From: Apophysomyces variabilis
Taxonomy: Eukaryota > Mucoromycota > Mucoromycetes > Mucorales > Mucoraceae
NCBI GenBank assembly: GCA_002749535.1
Contig: MZZL01000390.1
Span: 668,253 to 732,252, forward strand
DNA: 64,000 bases
Direction of reading: 5' to 3'
Of the stretch, positions 9,961-19,700 are shown piece by piece. Below the pieces are notes generated by a model. It worked only from the letters and a program-made list of their open reading frames with translations. It searched no databases and was not told the DNA's origin. How positions within the stretch are numbered: position 1 is the stretch's first letter; every line of letters begins with the position of its first letter. The translations under genes were made by a program, and so were the position numbers.

Positions 9961-11787
9961 TTATTTGTCGAAATGTTTCTTGAACCGAGAGGCATGAATC
10001 ATTTCATGATGAACCGGTATTATACTACACATTTGTTCCCTATGTGCAAAGAAAAGGAAAAGAAGGGTATGTCAGACATGGTACAAAAAGCACAGATGAA
10101 GTTCAATTCAAACTTACTTTAATGCCGGCATCGTCTCCTGGGACGCGGAGTCGTCCAGCCAGAGTTCGATGCGATCGCCCCGTGCACGACGTGCCAGTAC
10201 CAATCCGACAAGACCATGGTCGTACAAGTTTCCTCCCACAAAAGAGCACAGAATCCATTCGAATACTTCATCCATTGCCGTCTTGGAAGGACATAAAGTG
10301 AGTCGACCTCCGTTTCGATTGACCTTGTCTTCCCACATGGGTTCGACGCCAGTACGAAAACAGTACAGATTCTGGTTTGGTAACAATTGGGATGGTCTAT
10401 TACATCGCTCTTTATACAAACGCCACCTCGCAGAGAAATCCCGGACGGTGTGACAATCAAACAACGGCTTCACAGTGGCTATATAATTGGAAGCGGCTGC
10501 GCTCGTTGCTGCTGCGGAGGATGTCCGTTTGGCTGCTGATGTGTCGCTGAAATAAAATGTGCATGACTTGGGTAGAGGTAGAGGAGATGAAAAGGACAAA
10601 TCGTGTTCACGTAGGTACTTTTTCAATGCGCCATATCTCGTTGGGTTTTCTCGTACTTTGATAGGATCTGCCCAGATGGGAATTTTTTCTGCTTCATCAT
10701 CACAGTGACCTGTAGGTAACGCATCGTGCATCGTCGTACTCGTGCAACAAGCCTGAATTGTGCCGTGCATGTTTGCCTCAGTTGCCGTGGGCTGATGCTG
10801 TTGCTGCTGTTGCTCCATGGATGCTTCTATTATCTGAGAAGATGTCTCTTTTTCAACACTAGTGACTGCCTCGTCTTGATTGCTTGATTCTGTTGTTTCC
10901 TCCTGCTCCTCCTCTTGCTCCTCCTCCTCTTTTTCTTCCTCTTTTTGAATAGTAGGCTCTTCCGAAGGTGTACAGTCATTCGATCGCGTGACCGTTTCGC
11001 TCTCCTTGATCGTGTCATTTTTTTCCAGCAAATGGATGCTTCCGGAACTCGAGGTTGCGGAGCTTGTTGTACTGGCACTGCTGAATCGGCGTATCACGGT
11101 AGTATCCGATGATAGGGTGGTGGTGGTCGATGCGCGTCGATCGTACGGCATATCTTCTTCGCATTCTGGTAATTTCATCAAGTCGTGTGGAAAAGGATGG
11201 TTATAAAAGATGGGATGATAGGGATGATCCGGAAATGGCGGTCGAGAATGATAAATAGGTTCGGATTTTTCTCCCATAGTTGGCCGGCAGATTCTGGTGT
11301 GATCGTTATTTACATCACCCCACCGACCCCTTTCTCCTCGGCCCTGATGATAATGATGGTTAGTGGGTCGATGACCTGACATTTCTCCACGCCACACAGT
11401 AGTCGGCTGCTGTCGGGGCTTTTTCACAACCATCGAAAAGTCAGATGTGTCGCTTAATGGCTCTCTGGTCGTTGTCTCCAGAGGATCACAATTTGGCGGG
11501 AGCGGATGGTTCGTCTGATGGCATCGACGATGCGCTATCCGTGGTTGGCACGGTGCTGGCATGTGAACTAAAGTATGGTTCTTTCCAGCAGGCGCGAACA
11601 TTTGATATTCACTCTGGATTCTGGTAACAGCCGCATCCAAGTCTGACTGGTGAGGCTCACTATAGGCGGAGTGCTCAGCGGTGTGTGAACTAGGTCGACA
11701 TCGTGAAGATTTTCCCATCCGTCGGTTATGGCCATAGTAACCGTTAGGCTCAAAGTAATGAGAACGTCTAGCAAATGTGCTTGTCAT
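9961..11787 (-). CDS. eIF4E/4EHP-like cap-binding protein with long disordered N-terminus
   Basis: Two exons (10118-11787 and 9961-10039, intron GTAAGT..CATAG) give 582 residues. The C-terminal part (about 405-582) is an eIF4E fold: TFYFSD, then SNYIATVKPL..CHTVRDF, RWRLYKERC, LYCFRTGVEPMWED (the Trp-Glu pair that holds the m7G cap), NGGRLTL and VLARRARGDRIELWLDD. The second exon supplies VHHEMIHASRFKKHFDK, matching the usual 4E ending. Where eIF4E has its first cap-stacking Trp this protein seems to have Tyr (SNY), as in metazoan 4EHP. The canonical VEDFW dorsal Trp is displaced (VRDFSARWRLY). About 365 residues precede the core, rich in His, Ser, Thr, Gln and a Glu run, far longer than the 30-60 usual. 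It probably represses or specialises translation rather than serving as general eIF4E; that is inference. Confidence 0.8.
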
Positions 11788-13055
11788 GAAAAGAGAAGAA
11801 AGTGTGCGTTGATGATTGCAAAAAAAAATCTGTGCATCTAAAAAGCATCACGGGTGACATCATGCGGAACGTAAATTCAATCTCCGTTGAGGCCTGTGGT
11901 CATCTTCCGTTACTAAATTTGGCAATCAGGCTGGGGAGGCGAATGAAGGAGGATTGAGTTTGGCAAGATGCATTTAGACCTCTTGCCTCTCATGAAACTA
12001 CAAAACTGATATTGTAGATTCAAGGATATTAAACAGACAAAAGAGTATAATAGAGTATGTCTACATATGTAAACGCCTATGCACACCCACGCACATATAA
12101 ATGTACATACATCAGTTTGGGTTGGGGTTTGTCATAGCACAGGCTACGGCAAACGGGGAAAAAAGGGGTAGATTTTTGTTTCTCAGCCGAGTGCTGTCAT
12201 TACAAAGGAATAACCTCGGATCGACGCCATGTTTAATATGATGAAGTAAAGCAAACGATGAAGAGACCATGCAGGCATCATTCTGTTACTGTTACCATTA
12301 GGCATCTCTGATATGTTGGTGCGTTACAGAACGACCGTGTCTTTTTTTAGGCATCCAGCAATTCCGTTCCAAGTCATACAGTATTTCTGCTAACTAAACA
12401 AAAATTCAGGGATATATTCAGAGACTAGTTTACTGTTGTGACCATGACTTCAGTTTGACACTTCCTATCCACATGCCAAAAAGGACCTGCTGCCACTTGA
12501 AGACCTTACCTGTTATCGAACTAGGCTCTCCTTTTATCAACTGCCTGTACGTTTCTGTACGCCCAAATACAACAAACTCTAATAGGGTGTTACCGAATGA
12601 ACAGGGAACACCATTAGTTGCAAACAGCAACCAAATGGCCTGCCTTATCGTACAAGAGAAACAAAGAATAATATATTTTTAACCGAGGCAAAAGTAAAGT
12701 GCACTCGAATCAACCAGTGACCTCGCTTGGATGCTGAACAGAAGATGGGAAGATGAAGAAACCATCGTTTATCTTTTGCCTTCCTTACTAGATGCATTTG
12801 TAGGCTAGATAGAACATAGGCGTATCAAGCGACGCAAAAAATCAAAACAGGATGGCACAAGATACCTCGCATCCATGAAAAGGGGGACGTTGTGTGTAAC
12901 CAATATGCACCAGAAGTTAGTTTTTCCGTAGCCCCATGGTCAGCCAGTTTATCCATGACTATGCTCACGAAAAAGGTACTATATATGATGTTTATCTGTG
13001 TCTTGTTTGCTTTAAAAAGAATGTACAAGTTTAAGAGAGATACGTGTTAAAGGGA
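11788..13055. other. Intergenic region of 1.27 kb
   Basis: Upstream of the eIF4E-like gene, holding its promoter. A frame at 12430-12640 (-) reads protein-like (EFVVFGRTETYRQLIKGEPS, VLFGMWIGSVKLKSWSQQ) but has no recognised family and no clear gene structure. Confidence 0.4.
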
Positions 13056-13709
13056 CTATTTCTTCTTGATTGTATGTAATCGCGGCTGTCTATAATGATA
13101 GTTGGCGTTTCCTTGCCTTTTTGCCATGGCACTAGTCATATAAAACCGTTTTCGTCCTCTGGTTTGTTGCCGTCTCATTTTCTCCTCAATCGCTGTAAGA
13201 TAATCAATAAGTTGGTTTTCTTTTGGCATATAATACACGGGTGGATGCTGTTGATGATGTTCATGTTGGATAGGTTCTATTATCCTTTGTTGCATCGGTG
13301 CTGTAAATCCATCAGGCTCGGTAATATACTCTAATAGCACGTTTTCATCCGCAAGCATAAGATCCTCTATATCAATGTATTAATTAAATGGGTACCGAAC
13401 AGCAGATGTTGATTTTGATGGTTTACCATCCACTTGTTCGTCAGCATTAGAGAAGAATGGCCGTTCATGGTCTGTTTGCAATCCCAGCAATGGCCGATGC
13501 AGCGAGAAGAAAGCATTATGTGCAAACTCTGTCTCGGGGATGTTGATCACAGGCATAAACGAAGGTTTCCGTAGATATTTGTCTTTCTTGTTATTGTTGT
13601 TATCGTTGTTGTCGCGATGTGAAGAGTAGTAGGACCGACCAGCCGTAGCAAATGGATTCGCTAATGGTTTTGATCGAAGCAAATGATGGCTTGCTCGACA
13701 TAGGAACAT
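13056..13709 (-). CDS. Small mitochondrial protein, Pet20-like
   Basis: Two exons (13427-13709 and 13056-13366) around a 60-bp intron (GTAAAC..ATATAG) give 197 residues. Without splicing an in-frame TAA at 13380-13382 would end the protein. The N-terminus (MFLCRASHHLLRSKPLANPF, then RSYYSS) is a typical basic, Ser-rich mitochondrial presequence. A block near residues 50-75 (FMPVINIPETEF, NAFFSLHRPLLGL) resembles the FFSGYRPL core of the fungal Pet20/Sue1 family, whose members act in mitochondrial respiration and cytochrome c stability. The second exon adds a charged helical region (LIDYLTAIEEKMRRQQTRGRKR) and a basic tail. Family assignment is tentative; mitochondrial targeting is the stronger claim. 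Confidence 0.6.
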
Positions 13710-13721
13710 GATAGCGGCCGT

Positions 13722-13916
13722 CTACAGTCTAAAGTTTAAGTTGGGAAGTGGTGATGTTACGTAGTTCGTTGAATAGAAGCGAATATCGTCGTCACTCCTC
13801 GGTAGGGCGCCTGGAGTGCGGAGTTTATTTAGCCCTGACGGACCCACAGAACGTTTTGGAAAGATCAATTGGACAACAAAGAAGGTACCGAAAACAATAA
13901 GCATATCGACAGCCAT
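13722..13916 (-). CDS. Possible 64-residue single-span protein
   Basis: A short intact frame begins MAVDMLIVFGTFFVVQLIF, one hydrophobic span, followed by a basic KRS and a polar tail. It ends 12 bp before the ATG of the Pet20-like gene on the same strand, which would be unusually close for separate fungal genes. It could be a small membrane protein, an upstream open frame in that gene's leader, or chance. Confidence 0.2.
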   Translation of the reverse strand: MAVDMLIVFGTFFVVQLIFPKRSVGPSGLNKLRTPGALPRSDDDIRFYSTNYVTSPLPNLNFRL

Positions 13917-15485
13917 CCGATAAGCAAGCTTGAGGTTATATGGCTAATGGATTTCTTCATCAGCTTTGCGTGTATTTCAAAAGCAGACTATAGACATCTA
14001 AAGCTAGAATAAAATGTGTTTAACAGATACATCAAGGGTATCGGATGAGTTAGGAATAGCAGGTATCTGGAATAGACACTACGCGCATTGTATAAATTCA
14101 AATGCTCTTACTTTTGCCGTTATAAACAGCTATGATGCAAAAGGTTTGCTTGTTGGATCGTCAGAAGCCATTGCTAAAATAGCGCCAGCGCTCCGTATAA
14201 ATAACTAGTGGAGCAATAACTTCTCCTCCTTTACGAGTATCAATGACCAAACTTAGTCAAATGCTTAGTAAAGGCTTTCCTTGCTTAGTTGCGCTGCCTA
14301 AGCGTCTTTTTAGATACGGTCTGTTCAAATAATTTGCGCATTGTGTTAGGGTTATTTCCTGTATTCTTTCGTCGTTGAGCCGTGCAAAGACTGTTCAATA
14401 GAGTTCCCTTGGCAAAGTTGAGCATATTTATTGTTGTCACGTTTGTTGTCGATCTGGCAGCCGTTAATGCAGCAATCGTACATATGAGGATTGCAACTCG
14501 ATCGCTTTTGCGGTCTATTTGCTAGGTGTGGAAATTGATGCGTAGATTATAGAACGTTTTCTTAATGTACTGATTCATCGCTTCCTTTTGGTTTATCCCT
14601 CAATTAATATAACATGATCAAGCCATGTCTCAAAATCGACCAGCATCGCGTCAAATATGTTGCACGTATTGCACGCTTCACTATCTTTCTCTGGTCAGGA
14701 AAGCATTACAAAGAGTGAAAATAGTATATCGAAGTCTCCTGTAAGAGGCCGCGATTGTATTGAAGTTCGGAGACGTTAGCTGGAACCAACCAAAAACCTG
14801 TGTGTAGTAGGCTTTTTCTATTTTGTAAGAGAAGGTGACCATTTGCTTTAGGTCCCAAAGAAACAAAGTTTAAATTGTTTGGGAGCTAATGTCTGACAAG
14901 AAAACGTTAGATAGAGTGATGAGTTATCAAATCTTTCTGCTCGCAGAGATCAATGAGTCACGTCCTTAGAGGCGTAGGCAATGCGCGGATATAGAGTCCT
15001 GTTCCAGAAGAGACTTATCTTCCGAAGGGTTTTCCACTGTAGGACAAGAACACAGATATTTGATCAGAGAAAGGAAATAAAGTCCAGTAAATCTCATCCA
15101 TGAGAATCGAGATATTCCAAAAGTGGGAAAAAGAGTACAATATACCATCTTTGGAAATTACCCATTTTCTGGGCAATCGTCAGATTACCTTGGGAACGCA
15201 AAATGTGGATCACCTCTTCGGTCAAGTAGAAGACAGTTAATGACCTCAATAACTATCTCACTCTGAAGGACAGCTACATGACTGACAGGTAGAAAATAAA
15301 TAAAGGAGTTGTCAGTAGTTTCAGGCATAAGGAAACACCTGTCTATTGTAATATATCTCAGCATACGTTCGGTAAAAATACTTCTGTACCGCGGTAGTAT
15401 TATTCAAGTAAGTATTTCTTAATCGAGAGGTTACTGTATGATAACCGTGCCACTTGGCCAACAAGTCATGGGAACTTACTGGAAA
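13917..15485. other. Gene-free stretch of 1.57 kb
   Basis: AT-rich; only short frames without recognisable features. It presumably holds the upstream control region of the secreted-peptide gene at its right end. Confidence 0.5.
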
Positions 15486-15493
15486 TATAAATA
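15486..15493 (+). promoter_or_regulatory. TATA box of secreted-peptide gene
   Basis: TATAAATA lies 44 bp upstream of the ATG at 15538, a consensus TATA element at a plausible distance. Transcription would start shortly before the ATG and give a very short leader, which fits a strongly induced small gene. Confidence 0.55.
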
Positions 15494-15537
15494 AGCGCTT
15501 CGATATCGATCTCAACTATCTCAGAACAAAACTTACC

Positions 15538-15751
15538 ATGAAATATACCGCCATTCTCTTCTTCGCCGCACTCATCGCATCCGCTATAGCAAGCCCCGTT
15601 GCTCCTGGGGAAGGTATATAGACCAGGGAAAACATTATGTCAAATCTCATCTTTTTTTATTTAAGATGCAAGCCCTGAAGCTCATGCACATTACGCCTGC
15701 TGCTACATCGACAGCGACAACTGTGGACCTGGTGCTAGCAAACTCTGCTAA
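15538..15751 (+). CDS. Small secreted four-Cys peptide precursor
   Basis: Two exons (15538-15613 and 15666-15751) around a 52-bp intron (GTATAT..TTTAAG) encode 53 residues. The N-terminus is a classic signal peptide (MKYTAILFFAALIASAIAS, cleavage probably after IAS at residue 19). The mature part is about 34 residues, acidic and His-containing at first (PVAPGEDASPEAHAHY), and ends in ACCYIDSDNCGPGASKLC. Its four Cys (C-C-x6-C-x7-C) could form two disulphides. A TATA box precedes it and AATAAA lies at 15834-15839. I do not recognise the family. It may be a cysteine-rich effector-like, antimicrobial or signalling peptide; there is no evidence for any one of these. Gene finders with a length cut-off would miss it. 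Confidence 0.65.
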
Positions 15752-16223
15752 TTGATTTGACCACTGAATAGTATTTCAACGAAGCTGGTGTGACGTACTT
15801 AAGTTATTGTTGGTGGAATATATAAACATTGGCAATAAAGGGTCAACGCAATAGCCTTTTAATTATTTAAGCAAAACACACTCTATAGACGCTTAAGGAA
15901 CAAAATAAGAGCAACAGGTGCTGTGTTTGACACATCGAAAGTTGCGCCGGATATATTCAATAAATTTATAGTGCGACTAACCTGCAGCGCCTATTTCTAA
16001 GTCTTGAAGTCTCTGGCTCAGCTTTCTTATTTAACAGTTATCAACTCTAACTTGCAGCCAACAATATGTAGGTCATAAAGAGAAGCAATATATTACCATC
16101 TGAAAAATCGGTAAGCGGTATAGAAAAAGGAAGAATAGAGAAAGATCAAAATCCATGCGGCGTGACCCTAAATCCGTTTTCTCCAACCCAAAGCTGCATT
16201 TGTCTCTTTTTTATCTTCCGCCC
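15752..16223. other. Spacer between two plus-strand genes
   Basis: Contains the 3' region of the secreted-peptide gene (AATAAA at 15834-15839) and the promoter of the next gene. An in-frame upstream ATG for that gene lies at 16155. Confidence 0.5.
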
Positions 16224-16738
16224 ATGGAGATCCCCAAGTTTGCGGTCATTCGTGATCAAGTTCACAACACTTATAAACATCCCATATTGCATTATGTGTT
16301 TGAAGATGAGGAATTTCCGGACGTGCCAAAAGACAATCTTATTGTTGTCGACCTCAACGAATCTGCCACAGAAGTGACCTCCATCGATAGCTACAGCCCT
16401 CATTTCCAAGTAACCAACTGTCGCTTGGAACAAAGCGCAGTGACTGATCAGTTCGAAGAAAATGCTGGCTTATTGAATTTGACGATTGAAGGAGTATCAG
16501 CACCAAAAGCGTAGGTTCAATTCTTTGTATCAATATGAGTTGACTAGTGTCATTCAGGAGTGAAGCTATTGAGAGCTTGCAACCCATTTACAGCGTCGAT
16601 AACCTCAAGGAAACCATGTTCAATTTTAAGACAAGGCATGTTTCCCCATTTCTATATAACGCCACCGCTCTTACGCTTCACAATTTTAGGAATGAAATGG
16701 TTAAAAATGTGTGTTCGATGCCATCTGATACAACATAA
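16224..16738 (+). CDS. Unrecognised 137-residue protein, three exons
   Basis: Exons 16224-16510, 16558-16635 and 16690-16738 join in frame. The first intron is GTAGGT..ATTCAG; the second appears to use a GC donor (GCATGT..TTTTAG). The start chosen (MEIPKFAVIRD) has a good ATGG context; an in-frame ATG at 16155 would add 23 residues that look like leader. The middle contains DNLIVVDLNE, TSIDSYSPHFQVTNCRLEQS and LLNLTIEGVSAPK, suggesting alternating beta strands. This is faintly reminiscent of the TFIIIC small-subunit barrel (GTF3C6/Sfc7), but the diagnostic Gly-Glu..Gly-Thr is not seen, so I leave it unnamed. A helical C-terminus follows (SEAIESLQPIYSVDNLKETM). It is convergent with the clathrin gene, 53 bp between stops. 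Confidence 0.7.
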
Positions 16739-16791
16739 TATTACATGTACAAAACGTTTTATGGTTTTCTTATTGGAAATTTTCTGGAGAT

Positions 16792-19700
16792 CTAGAAGGC
16801 TCCGAACTGTCCTGTGGGAGTTGTCATATACGATGCTCCTGTCATCATGGGAGACTGTTGTGGAAGCATCCCGCCTGATGCTGGACCAGCGGTCAACATC
16901 AATGGATTGCCTAACCCAACCATTGCTGCGGGTGCTGGAGCTGAGTTAAAAAAAAGGTCCACATTAGTCTCTGAAAATGGCATATGGCAAGCTTCATTTA
17001 CCGCTATTTTGATCGTTTTCCTGTTTCTGTGCTTTTTCTTTAAGAGCAGCAACATCATTCTCCAGCGTATTGATCTAAAAGTAACGATCAATTCCTCAGC
17101 TAAGACTGCTCTGACAGTATATTGATTGACACGTACCTTTGTAAACTGTTCCTTCAGCATATTGATCATATAAGGCATAGCAAAGTCGTTCAGGCCATGG
17201 CGCCATGCAAGCTCCATCACAATATCAGGTCGCAATAAATCGTAGCACGTGTAAAGCATGGCTGCAAAACATTCTCTCTTTCCGACTTCAATGAAATACT
17301 GCAACAGTTCCTGTGCAAGGTCACGATCTCTCGATTCAGCAGCAGTTTCCATGGCATCCTTGAATAAACGATCCTGCTTTGACAAAGCGATTGATTGTCT
17401 CCAGCGCTTATTCTTCTTGTATAAATGAGCAGCAATACGTCGGAACTCGAGTAATTCGTGCTTCTCCAGTCGTTTGGCAAGATCGATTGGATCATGGTTA
17501 TCGTAGTGATCAATCGAATCGCGCAAAGATTGATAGTCTTCTTCTTCGATAAACAGCTCGTTCAACGCGTTGTTGACAGTCTTGTCATTAACCTATATTT
17601 TTCATGTGAGCATCAATTATTTTTATATTTCTTTTGTATTCTTTACCTGCTGAATAGAAACGAGATACGGTTTGATTAAAGGAATATTGTCGGATTTCTC
17701 GAAGAGCTGAACAACACGAGCGTGCTTAATGCGAGGAACCATGACAGCCAAAAGATCGTTCAGCAACATTGGTTGCTCGTTGAGATAGAAGCGAAGAGCC
17801 TTGTAGTAAAGCTCTAGGTTGGATACCTTGACAATAATGTCTTTGAAAGCGGAGTGTTCCCATGAATCCGCTGCATGCTCCATCATGGCGCTGACTGCAT
17901 TATCAAACTCATCGTAGTGGACATATAGGAACACCAGCTCACGCCACAGATGGGTATCAGTACAGGCACGGATTACCTTCGGGATATTGATACGCGATAC
18001 AAACAACTTGAGGTGCTCCATCATTTTTTCTGGTGCATATTTGGAATAGACCACCGCAAGTTCAGTGAACATACCCATGTGAGCACGCTCCAAGCCTAAA
18101 CCGGACTCCAAAAGATGAATCAACTCTTCAAAAAATCCATGGCGTTCATAAGTCTTGACCAGTTCATCCAATTCTTCGGCGTGGACAATGATGTGGAGAC
18201 CACAAATCTGGGCAAGACGGAATTCCCGTTGCTTAATACATTCCGCATTCACTTCCTTCCACACATTGGTGTTATTCGCCTTTCGTGCGCAATCAACAGC
18301 ACCTTGGTAATCGTGAAGATGAACTAGAGTGGAAGCTAGGCTTGCATAGTTTGAAATGTTTGAGTACAAAATCTTCGCAGCTTCAAACAAATGTGCTTGG
18401 AAACATCGATCACCAACTTGTTGGATTTGGGCGATATTGGGCGACGATAAGAAATCCTCCAGATCTGCTAATCTCTCCGTCTTGGCATAGGCAAACAGCA
18501 ATTCTGTTTCAATGTAAGGCTCCCGTGAATGCTTACGAGCCATTTGAAGATAACGAACAAGGTCTCCATATTTGCCGTCAAGTTCGGCATGGCGCGTAAC
18601 CTCCATATAATTGGACATGTCATTTGCTCGGATATACGAGTCTTAAAGATGTGTAAGTAAACACTATCCCAGACATTTACGGATAATACTTACCAATAGC
18701 CTCTTTCACGTGCATGCTATCAAGCTGAGCTTTGGCAAGCTTGGACCACACTGCTGGCTCATCAGAACGCTCCGCAAATTCATATGCTCGATCCAAATCC
18801 CCGATCTTGTCGATCAAAACTTCGACAGCATTGGCATTCACGTTGTGTTTCTTGAAAATAGCAAAGCCTTCCTCATAAAGCCCTTCGCCAATACACACCT
18901 CAGCAACATCCGAAGCGTCAAAGTTGTCAAGACGACCAATGTAATCCATCACTCGTGATGGGTCAGCCTAAGCGTTTCATCAGCGTCCATTGAATAGTTG
19001 TCACTAATTCTCCTGCCCACCTTTACAGCAGTGAAAATAAGAAGGTTTTGTAGCGTTTTGTTGTCACTGAAAGCACTGGTTTCTAAAACGATCTTCTCCA
19101 ACAGTTCGATCAATTCGTTGGGCAGCTGAGCGTCCATAAACGCCCGAACAGTAGCAGAAACATCATCGGGATCGGTGCATTCTGGTAATGCTGTGGCAAC
19201 AATCTACTCGAATTAAGTATTAATCTTCAAGCAGTAGTAATATTTTATTTACCTGATCGATCAGTTCACGGCGATGTTCGTTGGTCTCTGGTAGCACATA
19301 TTGCCACAAAGCAGGGTCACGTCGATGAACCAGATACCGAGCTTGATGCTTGAACATAGAATTCTCGTTGGTGATATGGATGAGTTCGTAGTCACATTGT
19401 CCTTTTTCATAGCAGATGTAGGCCAGGTATGGATCTCTCTTTTCACAATATTTGCCGATAGTGCGTGGCTCATAGTACTATTAAAATGTTAATAATACTG
19501 AGCTGTGGTGACTATCATCTATGTACCTCATTTTCTTTCAGGAACGGTTCTGGGTTGTTGTTTGTATCAATGTAGATCTTAGCCAGAGCATTATACACCT
19601 CAGGGTCAGTGCTTCCTTCTGTCACACGCATGTTAAGCCATGGCAGCAGAAGTTTGAGACGGTTTCTCTGCTCGACTTCGTCACACAGCTTCTTCACAGA

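Noticed and set aside
12430..12640. 66-codon minus frame with EFVVFGRTETYRQLIKG
   Set aside because: Protein-like but no family, no splice partners and an overlapping plus-strand frame of equal length; too weak to call.
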